Assembly: GCF_021556395.1 (NCBI RefSeq)
Contig: NZ_JAKGCS010000005.1
Location: 1 to 64,000 of the forward strand
Source: Acuticoccus kalidii
GTDB taxonomy: Bacteria > Pseudomonadota > Alphaproteobacteria > Rhizobiales > Amorphaceae
Reading direction: 5' to 3'
Length of the DNA stretch: 64,000 bases
This document shows, piece after piece, positions 38,399-49,429 of this stretch. Both the position numbers and the translations under genes were made by a program. The stretch's first letter is position 1. Each line of letters begins with the position of its first letter. The notes beneath the pieces were generated by a model, which ran no database searches, was not told the origin of the DNA, and was given only the letters and a program-made list of their open reading frames with translations.

Positions 38399-39247
38399 TC
38401 AGATCCGAACCGGCGGCTTGCCGGAATCGATCCGCGCGATGCCTTCTTTGGCCGGAGGAAAGCCGGGGCTGAGCTGCATGGCCCGGTTATAGGCCGCACG
38501 CGCCTTGTTGGAATCGCCCTGCGTCTCCAGCGCGAGACCCCGATTGGCCCAGGCGTCCGCATAGTCGCGATCGAGGGCGAGGGCCTGGTTGAAGTCGTCC
38601 AGCGCGGACTGCACGTCGCCGGTCGCGAGATAGCTCACGCCGCGCCCATTATAGGGCTCGGGCGCTTTCGGATCGAGGCCGATGGCGACACCGAAATCCT
38701 CGACCGCGAAAGAGTGCAGATTCTGAACTTGGTAGATCAGCGCGCGGTTGTGATAGGCGCGCGCATCGCCTGAATTGACGCGAATCGCGGCGTTGAAGTC
38801 CTCCAACGCGCGTTCGTTCTGGCCCTTCAGGCGGTAGATATTGCCGCGTCCGACGAGGGCGGACTCGTAATTCGGGTTGACCCGGATCGCCTGCGAATAA
38901 TCGGTCAGCGCCGCGTCGAGATTGTCCATCCGGCGATGGACGAGCGCCCGATTGCCATAGGCTTGGTAGAAATTGGGATCGATCTCGATCGCCCGGTCGA
39001 AGTCGGCGAGAGCGTCGCGCAGTTTGTTCGCGCGACCGTAGGCGGTGCCGCGCATATTGAACGCGCTGGCATCCGACGGATTGGCTTCCACAACTTCGGT
39101 CAGTGACGCGATGTTGGTGGAGGAGCCCGCTTTCGGGTCGATCAACCGGCTCGGCGTGTTGACGGCCTGATCAACCACACACCCGCTGACGAGCGTCGCC
39201 AAGAGAACGACGCCGGGAATCACCGCACGGGAGAGGTTCACAGGCAT
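38399..39247 (-). CDS. TPR-repeat lipoprotein
   Basis: The signal segment AVIPGVVLLATLVSGC has a lipobox (VSGC). The mature part holds five to six tetratricopeptide repeats from about 55 to 270 (for example ALADFDRAIEIDPNFYQAYGNRALVHRRM and ALEDFNAAIRVNSGDARAYHNRALIY), a scaffold for protein partners at the outer membrane. The ATG at 39247 is chosen; a GTG four codons earlier is possible. No obvious ribosome site is visible for either. The partner is unknown. Confidence 0.88.
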   Translation of the reverse strand: MPVNLSRAVIPGVVLLATLVSGCVVDQAVNTPSRLIDPKAGSSTNIASLTEVVEANPSDASAFNMRGTAYGRANKLRDALADFDRAIEIDPNFYQAYGNRALVHRRMDNLDAALTDYSQAIRVNPNYESALVGRGNIYRLKGQNERALEDFNAAIRVNSGDARAYHNRALIYQVQNLHSFAVEDFGVAIGLDPKAPEPYNGRGVSYLATGDVQSALDDFNQALALDRDYADAWANRGLALETQGDSNKARAAYNRAMQLSPGFPPAKEGIARIDSGKPPVRI

Positions 39248-39295
39248 AATCACCAACACGACTTACAACTGGCGACGATGCAAGATCGGCGCGAA

Positions 39296-39520
39296 TCAGC
39301 TGCGCTTCTTGCCCGGAAGCAGACCTTCGCGCTGAGCGCGCTTGCGCGCAAGCTTACGAGCGCGGCGAACGGCCTCGGCCTTCTCGCGCGCCTTGCGCTC
39401 GGAGGGCTTTTCGTAGTGGTTACGCATCTTCATTTCGCGGAAGATGCCTTCACGCTGCATCTTCTTCTTCAGCGCCTTGAGCGCCTGGTCGACATTGTTG
39501 TCTCGAACGAGAACCTGCAC
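39296..39520 (-). CDS. rpsU: 30S ribosomal protein S21
   Basis: The 74-residue basic protein reads [72 protein letters not shown] sequence, typical bS21 with the long Lys/Arg-rich helix of alphaproteobacteria. The start is set at the GTG at 39520 because relatives begin [16 protein letters not shown] lies ten bases upstream. A GTG three codons earlier would overlap that site. Confidence 0.94.
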   Translation of the reverse strand: MQVLVRDNNVDQALKALKKKMQREGIFREMKMRNHYEKPSERKAREKAEAVRRARKLARKRAQREGLLPGKKRS

Positions 39521-39672
39521 TTGGCTCACTTCCTTCTGTTGCACGGCGCATTGCGGCTGCACCGTCGTGCCGGGTTCGTGACGGCGAACCATCACGAGCC
39601 AATACGCGTATAGGCTGGTCGGCGACCAAAAGCCCACCAGCCTTCCGGATAAAACACGAGTGTTGCTCGCTA

Positions 39673-40761
39673 TCAGGCCTTGCGTGGAGAGTCCACTGGA
39701 CGGCCCACGAAATTTACGTGCCCCATCTTACGACCGGGCCGCGCCTCTCGCTTTCCGTATAAATGAAGGCGCGCGGCCGGATTGTCCAGATGCCGCGGCC
39801 AATCGAGGACATCGTCGCCGATCAGATTGTCCATCCTGATGTCGACGAGTCGCGTGGTCGCGCCGAGCGGCCAGCCCGCCACGGCGCGGATGTGGTTCTC
39901 GAACTGGCTGGTGATCGCCCCGTCCTCGGTCCAATGGCCGGTATTGTGGACGCGCGGGGCCATCTCGTTGGCGATCAGCGGGCGATCGGGGTCGCCTGTG
40001 ACGAACCATTCGATGGTTAGAACGCCGACATATGAGAGCCGCGCCGCGACATCGGCGACCATCGCCTTCGCGCGGTCGGCGAGCGCCGGATCGATCGGGC
40101 CGGGAAGCGACGAATGGCGCAGGATCCCCGCCGAATGGACGTTGGCCGGCGCATCATAGGCGGCGACCGTCCCATCCGCCGCGCGGGCGAGCACCGTCGA
40201 CGTCTCGGCCGAGAAGGGGATCAATTCTTCGAGAATCGCGGGGACGCTGCCGATCGCCCGGAAGGCGTCGGCCGGATCCTCTCCACCGTCGAGGCGGAGC
40301 TGGCCCTTGCCGTCGTAGCCCATGCGGCGGGTCTTCAGGATGCCGGTGGCCCCCATCGCGGCGAGCGCGGCCGCGAGATCGTCGGGCCCGTCGATCGCGG
40401 CATGGCGGGCCACGGGAAGGCCGCATTCGGCGAGGAACGACTTTTCGGTGAGCCTGTCCTGTGCGGCGGCGAGTGCGTCGGGACCGGGGCGGACCTTGGC
40501 GCCGAGCGCGCGCACCGGCTCCACCGGGACGTTCTCGAACTCGTAGGTGACGACGTCGACCGTTTCCGCGAAGGCGGTGAGGGCGGCGATATCGTCATAG
40601 GGGGCGACGGTGTGACGGCCGGCGACGGTGAAGGCGGGCGAATCGGCGTCGGGCGCGTAGATATGGACCTCGAGCCCGAGCCGGGCCGCGGCGAGTGCCA
40701 TCATCCGGCCGAGCTGGCCGCCGCCCAGAATGCCGACGGTGTCGCCTGGGGACAGTCTCAT
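39673..40761 (-). CDS. purK: 5-(carboxyamino)imidazole ribonucleotide synthase
   Basis: PurK is an ATP-grasp enzyme that carboxylates AIR with bicarbonate in purine synthesis. The N-terminal nucleotide-binding fold starts [29 protein letters not shown]. The ATP-grasp region includes [14 protein letters not shown] and [16 protein letters not shown], and [29 protein letters not shown] is the C-terminal signature. The length is 362 residues. The ATG overlaps the purE stop (ATGA), so the two successive pathway enzymes are co-translated. Confidence 0.95.
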   Translation of the reverse strand: MRLSPGDTVGILGGGQLGRMMALAAARLGLEVHIYAPDADSPAFTVAGRHTVAPYDDIAALTAFAETVDVVTYEFENVPVEPVRALGAKVRPGPDALAAAQDRLTEKSFLAECGLPVARHAAIDGPDDLAAALAAMGATGILKTRRMGYDGKGQLRLDGGEDPADAFRAIGSVPAILEELIPFSAETSTVLARAADGTVAAYDAPANVHSAGILRHSSLPGPIDPALADRAKAMVADVAARLSYVGVLTIEWFVTGDPDRPLIANEMAPRVHNTGHWTEDGAITSQFENHIRAVAGWPLGATTRLVDIRMDNLIGDDVLDWPRHLDNPAARLHLYGKREARPGRKMGHVNFVGRPVDSPRKA

Positions 40762-41267
40762 GCCTCGTCCACCGGCGCGTCGGCGACGGCGTCGGTGCGG
40801 GCGGCGCGCCAGGCGGCGAGGCGGCTGGCGAGCGCTTCGTCGGAGAGAGCGAGGACCGATGCGGCGAGGAGGCCGGCATTCGTCGCCCCCGCGCGGCCGA
40901 TCGCGAGCGTTCCGACCGGCACGCCGGCGGGCATCTGAACGATCGAAAGAAGGCTGTCCCACCCCGAAAGCGTCCGGCTTTCGACCGGAACACCGAAGAC
41001 CGGCAAGGTCGTCAGCGAGGCGACCATGCCCGGAAGGTGCGCCGCGCCCCCAGCGCCGGCGATGATCACCTTGACGCCGCGCTCGGCGGCGGTCGACGCG
41101 AAGTCGTAGAGCCGCTGCGGCGTGCGGTGGGCGGACACGATCGCCCTGTCGTGAGTGATGTCGAGCGTTTCGAGCACCTCGACGGCGTGGCGCATGGTCT
41201 GCCAGTCGGACTGGCTGCCCATGATCACCGCGACCGGAGCGGCGGGCGAGGGGAGGGTGAAGGTCAC
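40758..41267 (-). CDS. purE: N5-carboxyaminoimidazole ribonucleotide mutase
   Basis: PurE converts the PurK product N5-CAIR to CAIR. The fold signature [26 protein letters not shown], the SAHRTP catalytic segment and [25 protein letters not shown] are all present. The protein has 169 residues. It starts at a GTG (41267) overlapping the DUF465 gene's TGA, and its own TGA overlaps purK. Confidence 0.95.
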   Translation of the reverse strand: MTFTLPSPAAPVAVIMGSQSDWQTMRHAVEVLETLDITHDRAIVSAHRTPQRLYDFASTAAERGVKVIIAGAGGAAHLPGMVASLTTLPVFGVPVESRTLSGWDSLLSIVQMPAGVPVGTLAIGRAGATNAGLLAASVLALSDEALASRLAAWRAARTDAVADAPVDEA

Positions 41268-41467
41268 GCGATGATGTCCGGTAGGATGGTGTCGGCCAGA
41301 TGGCGGATCTCGTCCTTGAGCTGAAGCTTGCGCTTCTTCAGACGCTTGATCTGCAACATATCGGTCGACCCGGAGGATTCGAGGGCGGCGACGGCGGCAT
41401 CGAGGTCGCGATGCTCTTGCCGCAACGTGTTCAGCCGCTCGAGCAGGATTTCGTTTTCGTTGTCCAT
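41264..41467 (-). CDS. YdcH/DUF465 family small protein
   Basis: The 67-residue helical protein ([30 protein letters not shown], then [24 protein letters not shown]) matches DUF465, whose function is unknown. It is the first cistron of a purE-purK transcript, linked by a GTGA overlap. The TTG one codon before the ATG is ignored. Confidence 0.85.
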   Translation of the reverse strand: MDNENEILLERLNTLRQEHRDLDAAVAALESSGSTDMLQIKRLKKRKLQLKDEIRHLADTILPDIIA

Positions 41468-41540
41468 CAAAATGCACCGCGGTTCGATGCGGAATACATC
41501 GAACCGCGGAACGCTGTCGAGGGCCGGCGGATCGTGATCC

Positions 41541-42848
41541 TCAGCCGGCTGGTGCGCCGACGACGGCGACGGTCGGCACGCCCTCGCCGAAAATGCGGGT
41601 CGCCGCGCGTTTCACGTCGTCGAGCGTCACCGCTTCGATGAGCGCGTTGCGCTTGTCGATATAGTCCATTCCGAGCTCTTCGAGCTGGATGAAGAGGAGC
41701 TGGCGGGCAATCGCGCTCGAGGAGTCGAATCGCAGCGCATAGGAGCCGGTGAGGTAGGCCTTCGCGTCGGCGAGTTCTTCTTCGGTCGGCCCCTCGTTCG
41801 CCATCCGCTCGAACTGGGCGCGGATGACGTCGAGCGCTTCGTCGGCCTGGTCGTTGCGCGTTGCCGTCCCGCCGCCGAAGATCGCGGCGTGCTCGAACGG
41901 GGCGAGGTAGGAATAGACCGAGTAGGCGAGACCGCGCTTCTCCCGAACCTCCGAAAAGAGCCAGGAGGAGAAGGAGCCGCCGCCAAGAATGTGATTCATC
42001 ACGAAGGCGGGGATGAAATCGTCATCCTCGCGCGCAAGGCCCGGACCGCCGAAGCGGATCGCGGTCTGCGGCGTGTCGATGGTCTCCGACACGGTGAGGC
42101 CGGTTTCCGGCTCCACGGGCGGCACGTCGGTCAGCTCGGCCGTGTCGGGCAGGTCGCCGAAGGCACGGTCGAGGAGGGGGATCAGCGTTTCGGCGTCGAT
42201 GTCGCCGACGACGGCGATCATCAGATTGTCCTTCGCGAGACCGCGCGTCGCCGCGACGAGATCATCACGGGTGAGAGTGGCGACCGTCTCCGGGATGCCG
42301 TTGCTTGGCGTGCCGTATGGATGGTCGGGGAAGGCGGTCCGGGCCCAGAGCTGGGCGACCACGGTGTCGGGATCCTTCTCCTCGCGGCGCAGGCCGGCGA
42401 TGATCTGACCCTTCATCCGGTCGACGGCCTCTTGGTCGAAACGCGGCTGGGTGAGGGCGAGATGGAGAAGATCGAAGCCGCGCTCGACGCTCGAAGAAAT
42501 GGTGCTGAGATCGCCATAGAGGTGATCGCGGCTCGAATCGAAGGAAAGCTGCACGGCCCCTTCCAGGAGCGCGTTCTGGAAGGCGACCGAATCGAGGTCG
42601 CCGGCGCCTTCGTCGAGCGTCGCGGCGAGGAGGTTCGCCCGGCCCGCCTTCTCCGCCGGATCCTGCGAGGAACCGGCATTCTTGAAGGCGATATCGACCG
42701 CGACCACCGGAACGGTGTCGTCGGAGACGAGCCAGGCGCTCACCCCCTTGGGGGTGGTGACTTCTTGAATATCGATGGCGGAGGCGCTCCCAATGGATGC
42801 CGCGAAAAATGCGACGGCGACGATGGCACGGTTCAGTGCGTAATACAT
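41541..42848 (-). CDS. M16-family periplasmic protein without the zinc motif
   Basis: The precursor has 435 residues and a signal peptide (VAVAFFAASIGSASA). It has the two-lobed M16 fold (RANLLAATLDEGAGDLD, then the LGGGSFSSWLFSEVREKRGLAYSVYSYL region) but no HxxEH motif, so it is predicted to be the inactive partner of the upstream M16 protease, as in heterodimeric M16B enzymes. It lies 21 bases after that gene and is probably co-transcribed with it. Confidence 0.9.
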   Translation of the reverse strand: MYYALNRAIVAVAFFAASIGSASAIDIQEVTTPKGVSAWLVSDDTVPVVAVDIAFKNAGSSQDPAEKAGRANLLAATLDEGAGDLDSVAFQNALLEGAVQLSFDSSRDHLYGDLSTISSSVERGFDLLHLALTQPRFDQEAVDRMKGQIIAGLRREEKDPDTVVAQLWARTAFPDHPYGTPSNGIPETVATLTRDDLVAATRGLAKDNLMIAVVGDIDAETLIPLLDRAFGDLPDTAELTDVPPVEPETGLTVSETIDTPQTAIRFGGPGLAREDDDFIPAFVMNHILGGGSFSSWLFSEVREKRGLAYSVYSYLAPFEHAAIFGGGTATRNDQADEALDVIRAQFERMANEGPTEEELADAKAYLTGSYALRFDSSSAIARQLLFIQLEELGMDYIDKRNALIEAVTLDDVKRAATRIFGEGVPTVAVVGAPAG

Positions 42849-42869
42849 GATCTGTTCCCTGCCCTGACG

Positions 42870-44270
42870 CTACTCGGTGGGGTTCGCGGCGGCGGCCGCA
42901 TCGGGCGCCGTATCGGCGACGAGGAGACGCCCCGTGACGGCGCCGCCGCCGACGAGGAATTTCCGCGCCGCGTTCTGCACGTCCTCGGCCGTCACCGCGG
43001 CGATGCGGGTGGGCCATTCCTGCACGTCCTCGACCGAGGATCCGGTGGTGAGGGCGGATCCGAAGATCCGGGCGAGTGAGGACTGGCTGTCCTGCGCGAA
43101 GATCACCGAGGCGAGGAGGCTCGTGCGGGCGCGGGCCATCTCCTCGTCACCGACGCCGTTTTCGGCGATGTCGGCGATGAGGGCGCGGGCCTTCGTCTCG
43201 ATCGTGTCGAGGGGGACGCCGTCCTGCGGCACCGCGTAGACGATGAAGCGCGTGTCGTCGATCGCGCTCGATTGATACCAGGCGCCGGCATTGGTCGCGA
43301 GCGGCTCCTCGCGGACGAGGGAGGTGTAGAGGCGGCTCGTGTTGTTGCCGCCGAGGATCTCCGACAGGATGTCGAGGGCTTCGGCCTCACCGGGCTCTGC
43401 GGTCGCGTAGCTCGGCACGAGCCAAGCGGTCTGCGTGGAGGGCTGGCTGACGCGCGGATCCCGCAGCTCGACGAGCCGGTCGCTTCGCAGATGCTGCGCC
43501 TTCGGACGGTCGCGATCGAAGGTGCCGAGATCGTCGGCGATCTGGCCGTACGTGTCCTGCGCGAGAGAACGGATCTCGTCCTCCGTCACGTCGCCGGCGA
43601 TGACGAGAACGGCGTTTCCGGGCCGGTAGAAGGAGCGATAGAAGTTGAGCGCGTCCTCAAAGGTGAGGTTCGCAAGCTCGTCCGGCCAGCCGATGACCGG
43701 GTCGCCATAGGGGTGATTGACGTAGAGTGTCGCATCGAGCGCTTCGCCGAGTTCGGCGGAGGGGCGCGTCTCGATCCGCGCGCGGCGCTCTTCCTGGACG
43801 ACGTTGAGCTCGGGCGCGCTCACCTCCGGCGTGAGCTGGAGATTCTTCATCCGGTCGGCCTCGAAGCCCATCATCTCGGCGAGGTTCTCCTTCGAGACCT
43901 GCTGGAAATAGGCCGTATAGTCGTTCGAGGTGAAGGCGTTCTCCTTGCCGCCCACGCGGGCCACCGTCGTGGAGAATTCGCTGCCGGGATGCGTCTCGGT
44001 GCCCTTGAACATCAGGTGTTCGAGATAGTGGGCGATGCCGGATTTGCCGGCCGGCTCGTCCGCCGAACCGACCTTGTACCAGATCATGTGTGTCACGATC
44101 GGTGCCCGCCGGTCCGGGATGACGACCACCTGGAGGCCGTTATCGAGCGTGAAGGACGACGCGTTCGGCGCGAGTGTGAGTTCGCCGAGATCAACGGGTT
44201 CGGCGGCGGCGGGTAGCGTCATCAGCACGGCTAATCCTAACGCGGCGAGAGAGGTTCGGAGCGGCTTCAT
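42870..44270 (-). CDS. M16-family zinc protease, periplasmic
   Basis: The 466-residue precursor has a signal peptide (SLAALGLAVLMTLPAAAEP). The zinc motif is His81-Tyr-Leu-Glu84-His85 in SGIAHYLEHLMFKGT, with the distal Glu expected in VVQEERRARIE. The second lobe has LGGNNTSRLYTSLVREEPLA. It should degrade unfolded or small periplasmic peptides together with the inactive partner downstream. A second ATG six codons earlier (44288) exists. Confidence 0.93.
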   Translation of the reverse strand: MKPLRTSLAALGLAVLMTLPAAAEPVDLGELTLAPNASSFTLDNGLQVVVIPDRRAPIVTHMIWYKVGSADEPAGKSGIAHYLEHLMFKGTETHPGSEFSTTVARVGGKENAFTSNDYTAYFQQVSKENLAEMMGFEADRMKNLQLTPEVSAPELNVVQEERRARIETRPSAELGEALDATLYVNHPYGDPVIGWPDELANLTFEDALNFYRSFYRPGNAVLVIAGDVTEDEIRSLAQDTYGQIADDLGTFDRDRPKAQHLRSDRLVELRDPRVSQPSTQTAWLVPSYATAEPGEAEALDILSEILGGNNTSRLYTSLVREEPLATNAGAWYQSSAIDDTRFIVYAVPQDGVPLDTIETKARALIADIAENGVGDEEMARARTSLLASVIFAQDSQSSLARIFGSALTTGSSVEDVQEWPTRIAAVTAEDVQNAARKFLVGGGAVTGRLLVADTAPDAAAAANPTE

Positions 44271-44757
44271 TCGCAGTGACCCTGTCATTCCTAGAGCAGC
44301 CCGCCATCATTTGGAAATAATGACGGCGAAAAACCACCCTGAATCAATATGCTAGACCGTCGCCGCGCGAAATGACGGACGGCGAAGGCCGAGCGCGTTC
44401 CACCCGGCCGGGCGAAAGCGGCGGTCGTTTCGATCCCGGACGGGCCGGCGGCCTGGAGCGCGCCGCTGCCTTGCCCGGATGGTGGCCGAGGGGGCATGTG
44501 CCGGGTGCGGCACGCCAGCCGGACACGCCGCATCGGGGCGTTCGGCCAAGGACGCCGCGCGGCGCCCCACTTCGGCTGCTGGACGCTACGCCGAGGGCGG
44601 CCGATGCGGCCACTGAAGATTTTGTAATATCCGGGCGCGGGCGCGCCGCGCTGTGCAAAAGGTCAGCCTGGGGGCCGAAACGAAAAGGCCGCCCGCGTCG
44701 GAAGAACGCGGACGGCCTGTCGATTTCGCCGGGTTGGCGCTAGGCCAACGGCTCAGG
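44271..44757. other. 487-base intergenic stretch
   Basis: No coding sequence is supported in this very GC-rich stretch. It contains the terminator hairpin of the upstream lipoprotein gene (44686-44718) and presumably the promoter of the M16 pair (near 44290-44350, where the sequence becomes AT-richer). Nothing else was seen. Confidence 0.5.
44684..44718 (-). terminator. terminator after the lipoprotein gene
   Basis: Read on the minus strand, AGGCCG-T-CCGCGT pairs with ACGCGG-G-CGGCCT with one mismatch and is followed by TTTTCGTTT. It lies 40 bases after the stop codon. Confidence 0.75.
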
Positions 44758-45465
44758 TCACTTTTGCGCGCGTGGCGGGCGGCGATCGTTCACGCCATAG
44801 AGACGCTTCTCGGCCCACTCGGAATTTTCGATGTCGCCCTTGTCGGGCAGGGCGGCCGAATCGGCCGGTGTGCGATAATCCGCCGGGGGCTGGATCAGAT
44901 AGGCGCGTGGCGCCGGCTTGCCGTCCTCGGTGAGGAGGGCGCGTTCCTGCGACCGGCCGGTGAAGGTCTGGCGCATCTGCTCCCGAGTCAGCCGGAAGTC
45001 CTGGGGTCGGCTGTCCTCGAGGAGATAATCTTTCTTGTGGTCGAGCCCGCCGCCCGCGCGCCGCGCGGCCGCGACGCCATCGGGACCGACACGCGCCACG
45101 CCGATCTCGCCGACAGCGTTGCGCTCATAAGCCGCCTCGGCGCCGCGCGCATCGAGTTCGGCCTGGCGCTGGCGGATCCGCTCGTCCTGATCGACGGGGA
45201 AGTTCACTGCGGCCTCGGCGGCAGACGTCTCTTCGGGCGTCGGAAGGTCGGTCGATCCGGGGATCGCGAGGGGGGCGCGCGGCTTGTACTGGATCGGACG
45301 CTTTTTCTCTTCGACCATGCCGGTCATCGACAGGATGGCGCCGAACGCCGTCGAGTCGCCACCCTGCTCGGATGCGTCACTCTCTTCCTCGAAATAATTG
45401 TAGGCCGTGTTGCAGCCGCCCAGGGTCAGGGCGAGCACGGTCAACACCAAGGCGAGACGGACCAT
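44758..45465 (-). CDS. lipoprotein of unknown function
   Basis: The 235-residue precursor has a signal and lipobox LALVLTVLALTLGGC. The mature part is polar and Pro/Glu-rich with few hydrophobic runs (EEKKRPIQYKPRAPLAIPGSTDLPTPEE, RLTREQMRQTF, AYLIQPPADYRTPADSAALPDKGDIENSE), so probably extended. The same kind of gene is found between lspA and the M16 pair in other Hyphomicrobiales. GTGGAG lies upstream of the ATG. Confidence 0.85.
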   Translation of the reverse strand: MVRLALVLTVLALTLGGCNTAYNYFEEESDASEQGGDSTAFGAILSMTGMVEEKKRPIQYKPRAPLAIPGSTDLPTPEETSAAEAAVNFPVDQDERIRQRQAELDARGAEAAYERNAVGEIGVARVGPDGVAAARRAGGGLDHKKDYLLEDSRPQDFRLTREQMRQTFTGRSQERALLTEDGKPAPRAYLIQPPADYRTPADSAALPDKGDIENSEWAEKRLYGVNDRRPPRAQK

Positions 45466-45595
45466 CGGACAAACTCCACAGTTCGGCGGCCTGAGCCACC
45501 AACCACCAGCCTTCTCGCGCCCGAAGGCGACAGTCAACCATACGCGTCGCACAGATGAAGACTGATGCCGAAATGGCACACTTGCACGGACGTCG

Positions 45596-46090
45596 TTAAG
45601 GATCCGTTTGGGCTGTTCGTCCGGGAAACAGGCTGTCGATCAACAGGACGACCACGCCGACCACGATCGCTGCGTCGGCGACGTTGAAGACGTACCAGGA
45701 AAAGCCCGCATAATAGAGGTGGACGAAATCGACGACCGCGCCGTAGGCGACCCGGTCGATGAGATTGCCGATCGCCCCGCCGATGATCAGCCCGACCGCG
45801 ATCTGGACGAGAGGCCGCTGCGTGCGCCACAGCCAGACCGAAAGCGCGACCACGGCCACCGCCGTGAAGGCGACGAGGAGCCACCGCCCCAGCCCCTCCG
45901 ACTGAAGGAGGCCGTAACTGATGCCTCTGTTCCAGACGAGGGTGAGATCCATCACCGGCAACACGTTGATCGGCCCCTGCGACAAGTCGAGCCGGTGCAG
46001 GACGAAGAGCTTCGTCGCCTGATCGAGGAGGAGGATCGTGACGGCGAGGATGATCGCCGCCCCCCGGCCGCGCCGGTCCGTATCGTTCAT
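45596..46090 (-). CDS. lspA: lipoprotein signal peptidase (signal peptidase II)
   Basis: LspA removes the signal peptide from diacylglyceryl-prolipoproteins in the inner membrane. It has 164 residues and four hydrophobic helices. The conserved motifs are [35 protein letters not shown] and VFNVADAAI, the last two carrying the catalytic aspartates. The ATG overlaps the ileS stop codon (ATGA), the classical ileS-lspA coupling. Confidence 0.96.
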   Translation of the reverse strand: MNDTDRRGRGAAIILAVTILLLDQATKLFVLHRLDLSQGPINVLPVMDLTLVWNRGISYGLLQSEGLGRWLLVAFTAVAVVALSVWLWRTQRPLVQIAVGLIIGGAIGNLIDRVAYGAVVDFVHLYYAGFSWYVFNVADAAIVVGVVVLLIDSLFPGRTAQTDP

Positions 46091-49065
46091 GCGGCGCCGG
46101 CGTCGATCTCGGCCATCGCCGCCGCGTCGCGCGGCGACAGGTCCGGATAACGCGGGTCGGTGCCGACGTCCGGGCTCACCTTCCAGGACCGCGCACACCG
46201 CTTGCCCTCGGCCTTGCCGATGCGGACAGAGACGCCGGGCACCTCGGGAAGGGTGAAGGCGCTCTCGTCCGGCGCGCCGGCCTCGATCGTGACGGCGCTC
46301 GTGATCACCACGTCGTCGAAGTGCACGGCCTCCACCGCCGCGCGGAGGGAATCGTCGGCGATGCGGACCACGGGATGGGCTTCGAGCGAGGAGCGGATGC
46401 GCTTGTCCCGCCGCTCGACCTCCAGCGCGCCGGTGACGACGCGGCGGACCTTCTTCACCCGCTCCCACCGCTCGGCGAGCGCATCGTCGCGCCAGGCAGG
46501 ATCGATCGCGGCGAACGGTTCGCGGTGGATCGAGCGCGTGTGCCCCCGGCTTTCCCACGCCTCTTCCATCGTGAAGGGCAGGAGCGGGGCGAGCCAACCG
46601 ACGAGCGCGTCGAACAGCGTGCGCACCACGGCGAGCGCGGCCTTTCGCCGTTCGCTCGACGGCGCGTCGCAATAAAGGGCGTCCTTGCGGATGTCGAAAT
46701 AGAAGGCGGACAGCTCGACATTGGCGAACGTCATCAGGGTGTGCGCAACGTGGCCATAATCGAACTTGCGATAGGCCTCGCGCACCTCGACGTCGAGTTC
46801 GGCGAGGCGGTGGAGCATCAGCCGTTCGAGCTCGGGCGCCGTCGCGGCGTCGAGCGGCTCGCCCTCGTCATGGGCGAGCGTGCCCAGCATCCAGCGGATC
46901 GAGTTGCGCAGCTTGCGGTAGGCGTCGGCGACACCCTTCAGGATTTCCGGGCCGATGCGCTGATCGTCGGTATAATCCTGGCTCGCGACCCACAGGCGCA
47001 GGATGTCGGCGCCGAACTGGTCGATGATGTCTTGCGGGGCGACGGTGTTGCCGAGCGATTTCGACATTTTCCGCCCGTCCTCGGCCATCGTGAAGCCGTG
47101 GGTGATGACGGTGTCATAGGGCGCCCGACCGCGCGTGCCGCACGATTCGAGGAGCGAGGAGTGGAACCAGCCGCGATGCTGGTCGGAGCCCTCGAGATAG
47201 ACGTCGGCCGGCCATTTGAGGTCGGGCCGCTTGGCGAGGCAGAAAGCGTGCGTCGAGCCCGAATCGAACCAGACGTCGAGGATGTCGTCGACCTTCTCAT
47301 AGTCGGCCGCGTCATGCTCCGCACCGAGAAAGCGCTCGGCCGCGCCTTCGGCGAACCAGGCGTCCGCGCCCTCCGCCTCGAATGCGGCGGCGATCCGTTC
47401 GTTGACCACCTCGTCGATCAGGACGTCGCCGGTCTCCTTGTGCACGAAGACGGTGATCGGCACGCCCCAGGCCCGCTGGCGCGAGACGACCCAGTCCGGC
47501 CGATGCTCGATCATGCCGTGCAGCCGGTTGCGGCCGGTGGCGGGGACGAACTGCGTGTCGCCGATCGCCTTGAGAGACCGCGTGCGCAGGGTCGACCCGT
47601 CGCCGAGGTCGGTGTCCATCGCGATGAACCATTGCGGCGTATTGCGGAAGATGACCGGCTTCTTGGAGCGCCAAGAGTGCGGATATTGGTGCTTCAGCCG
47701 CCCGCGCCCGATCAGCGCGCCGGCCGCGACCAGTGCGTCGATCACGGTCTTGTTGGCGTCGCCCTTCTTGCCCTCGTCGGTGATAACGGCGAGCCCCTCG
47801 AAGCCCGGCGCCTCGCGGGTGTACCGACCATCGGCGCCGACGGTGTAGGGGATCGTGGCGTCGATCTCGGCGGCCTCGAGGGCGCGCTTGTTGTCCATCC
47901 ACACCTCGAAGTCCTCGACGCCGTGGCCGGGTGCGGTGTGGACGAAGCCCGTACCGGCATCGTCGGTCACATGGTCGCCGGCGAGGAGCGGGACGGCGAA
48001 GTCATAGCCCTTGCCGTGCAGCGGATGGCGCGCCGTGACACCGGCGAGGACGGCGGCCGGCACATCGTCACGCCGCCGATAGGCGTCGACGCGGGCCTCC
48101 TTGAAGACCTGTTCGGCCAAGGAATCGGCGACGACGAAGAGCTCGCCCGGCTTCGCCCAGTTCTCGGCCGGCGCCTCGGTCACTTCATAAAGGCCGTAGG
48201 AGATACCGGGGCCGTAGGCGATGGCGCGGTTGCCGGGCAGCGTCCAGGGCGTCGTCGTCCAGATGACGATCCGGGCCTCGAGGAGGTCGGTGACGATCGC
48301 GTCGTCCTCCGGCGAACCGGGCTCGGACGGATTGTCGCGGACGGCGTTGATCGCCTGGGTGTTCACATTGGCGACCGGGAAGGCGACGAGCACCGTGTCG
48401 GACTGATAGTCGTGATACTCGACCTCGGCCTCGGCGAGGGCGGTCCGCTCGACGACCGACCACATCACCGGCTTCGAGCCGCGATAGAGCTGCTCAGAAA
48501 CGGCGAACTTCATCAACTCGCGGGCGATCTGCGCCTCGGCGAGGAAGCTCATCGTAAGATACGGATCCTTGAAGTCGCCGATCACGCCGAGGCGTTGGAA
48601 CTCGCCGCTCTGGACGCCGAGCCAGTGCGTCGCGAACTCGCGGCACTCGCGGCGGAACTCGTTGATCGGGATCGCGTCTTTGTTGCGCCCCTGGGCGCGG
48701 AAATTCTCCTCCACCTTCCACTCGATCGGCAGGCCGTGACAGTCCCAGCCGGGGACGTAATTGGCGTCGTAGCCGAGCATCTGGTGGGAGCGGACGACGA
48801 AGTCCTTCAGGATCTTGTTGAGCGCCGTACCGATATGGATGTGGCCGTTCGCGTAGGGCGGTCCGTCGTGGAGGATGAACTTCTCGCGGCCCCGGCTGTC
48901 GGCGCGCAGCGTCTCATAGAGCTGCTCGTCGGCCCATTTGGCGATCCAGCCCGGCTCGCGTTTGGGCAGACCCGCGCGCATCGGGAATTCGGTTTTCGGC
49001 AGATATAGCGTCGCGGAATAGTCTCGCGCTTCGTCCTCTTTCGGGGTCGTCTGGACATCGCTCAT
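46087..49065 (-). CDS. ileS: isoleucyl-tRNA synthetase
   Basis: IleS charges tRNA-Ile. The class I catalytic domain has [15 protein letters not shown] (HIGH) and [11 protein letters not shown] (KMSKS). The editing domain between them includes [14 protein letters not shown] and [12 protein letters not shown]. The anticodon-binding domain follows. The C-terminal zinc ribbon, CxxC pairs in many bacteria, is degenerate here: [14 protein letters not shown] with one Cys, and no second pair. This state is common in alphaproteobacteria. The length is 992 residues from the ATG at 49065; another ATG at 49083 adds six residues. Confidence 0.96.
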   Translation of the reverse strand: MSDVQTTPKEDEARDYSATLYLPKTEFPMRAGLPKREPGWIAKWADEQLYETLRADSRGREKFILHDGPPYANGHIHIGTALNKILKDFVVRSHQMLGYDANYVPGWDCHGLPIEWKVEENFRAQGRNKDAIPINEFRRECREFATHWLGVQSGEFQRLGVIGDFKDPYLTMSFLAEAQIARELMKFAVSEQLYRGSKPVMWSVVERTALAEAEVEYHDYQSDTVLVAFPVANVNTQAINAVRDNPSEPGSPEDDAIVTDLLEARIVIWTTTPWTLPGNRAIAYGPGISYGLYEVTEAPAENWAKPGELFVVADSLAEQVFKEARVDAYRRRDDVPAAVLAGVTARHPLHGKGYDFAVPLLAGDHVTDDAGTGFVHTAPGHGVEDFEVWMDNKRALEAAEIDATIPYTVGADGRYTREAPGFEGLAVITDEGKKGDANKTVIDALVAAGALIGRGRLKHQYPHSWRSKKPVIFRNTPQWFIAMDTDLGDGSTLRTRSLKAIGDTQFVPATGRNRLHGMIEHRPDWVVSRQRAWGVPITVFVHKETGDVLIDEVVNERIAAAFEAEGADAWFAEGAAERFLGAEHDAADYEKVDDILDVWFDSGSTHAFCLAKRPDLKWPADVYLEGSDQHRGWFHSSLLESCGTRGRAPYDTVITHGFTMAEDGRKMSKSLGNTVAPQDIIDQFGADILRLWVASQDYTDDQRIGPEILKGVADAYRKLRNSIRWMLGTLAHDEGEPLDAATAPELERLMLHRLAELDVEVREAYRKFDYGHVAHTLMTFANVELSAFYFDIRKDALYCDAPSSERRKAALAVVRTLFDALVGWLAPLLPFTMEEAWESRGHTRSIHREPFAAIDPAWRDDALAERWERVKKVRRVVTGALEVERRDKRIRSSLEAHPVVRIADDSLRAAVEAVHFDDVVITSAVTIEAGAPDESAFTLPEVPGVSVRIGKAEGKRCARSWKVSPDVGTDPRYPDLSPRDAAAMAEIDAGAA

Positions 49066-49429
49066 CGGATCGACTTTCGCCATTGCGGCACGCACCCGGT
49101 GGCCGTGCCATGGAAACGGACATCGCGCCCGACGGCGCGCACGGGACGCCCCGTGCGGGTCAGGCACGCAAATTGCAGAAGCCGAGGGACGCGCTCAGGC
49201 GCGGAATGAACCCCGTCCCGCCGACGGCTTCACACCGGCGGACGGGCCCAAAATTCGCCCGGTCGCCATCCCGATCAGGCCGTATGAGGTCGTGCGTCTC
49301 ATGATCCGAGTTCGCTTAGACGATTGGAGGCGGAACGGAAAGCACCCAGACGTGATTGCCGCCGGTCCGCGTGCGAAAAGGGGCGACCGGAGGCGCCCCT
49401 TTCCAGGATGTGACGCTGTGGCGCGCCGA
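49066..49429. other. 364-base intergenic stretch between peroxiredoxin and ileS genes
   Basis: No gene is supported. It contains the peroxiredoxin terminator (49377-49402) and should contain the ileS promoter. No T-box or FMN riboswitch fold was recognised. Confidence 0.5.
49377..49402 (-). terminator. terminator after the peroxiredoxin gene
   Basis: AAAGGGGCG (49377-49385) pairs with CGCCCCTTT (49394-49402). On the minus strand the stem runs out into TTTTCGC. Confidence 0.7.

Noticed and set aside
46321..49008. 895-codon open frame on the plus strand
   Set aside because: It lies antisense to ileS, which has all its motifs. Long antisense frames are expected at this GC content and the translation matches no family.
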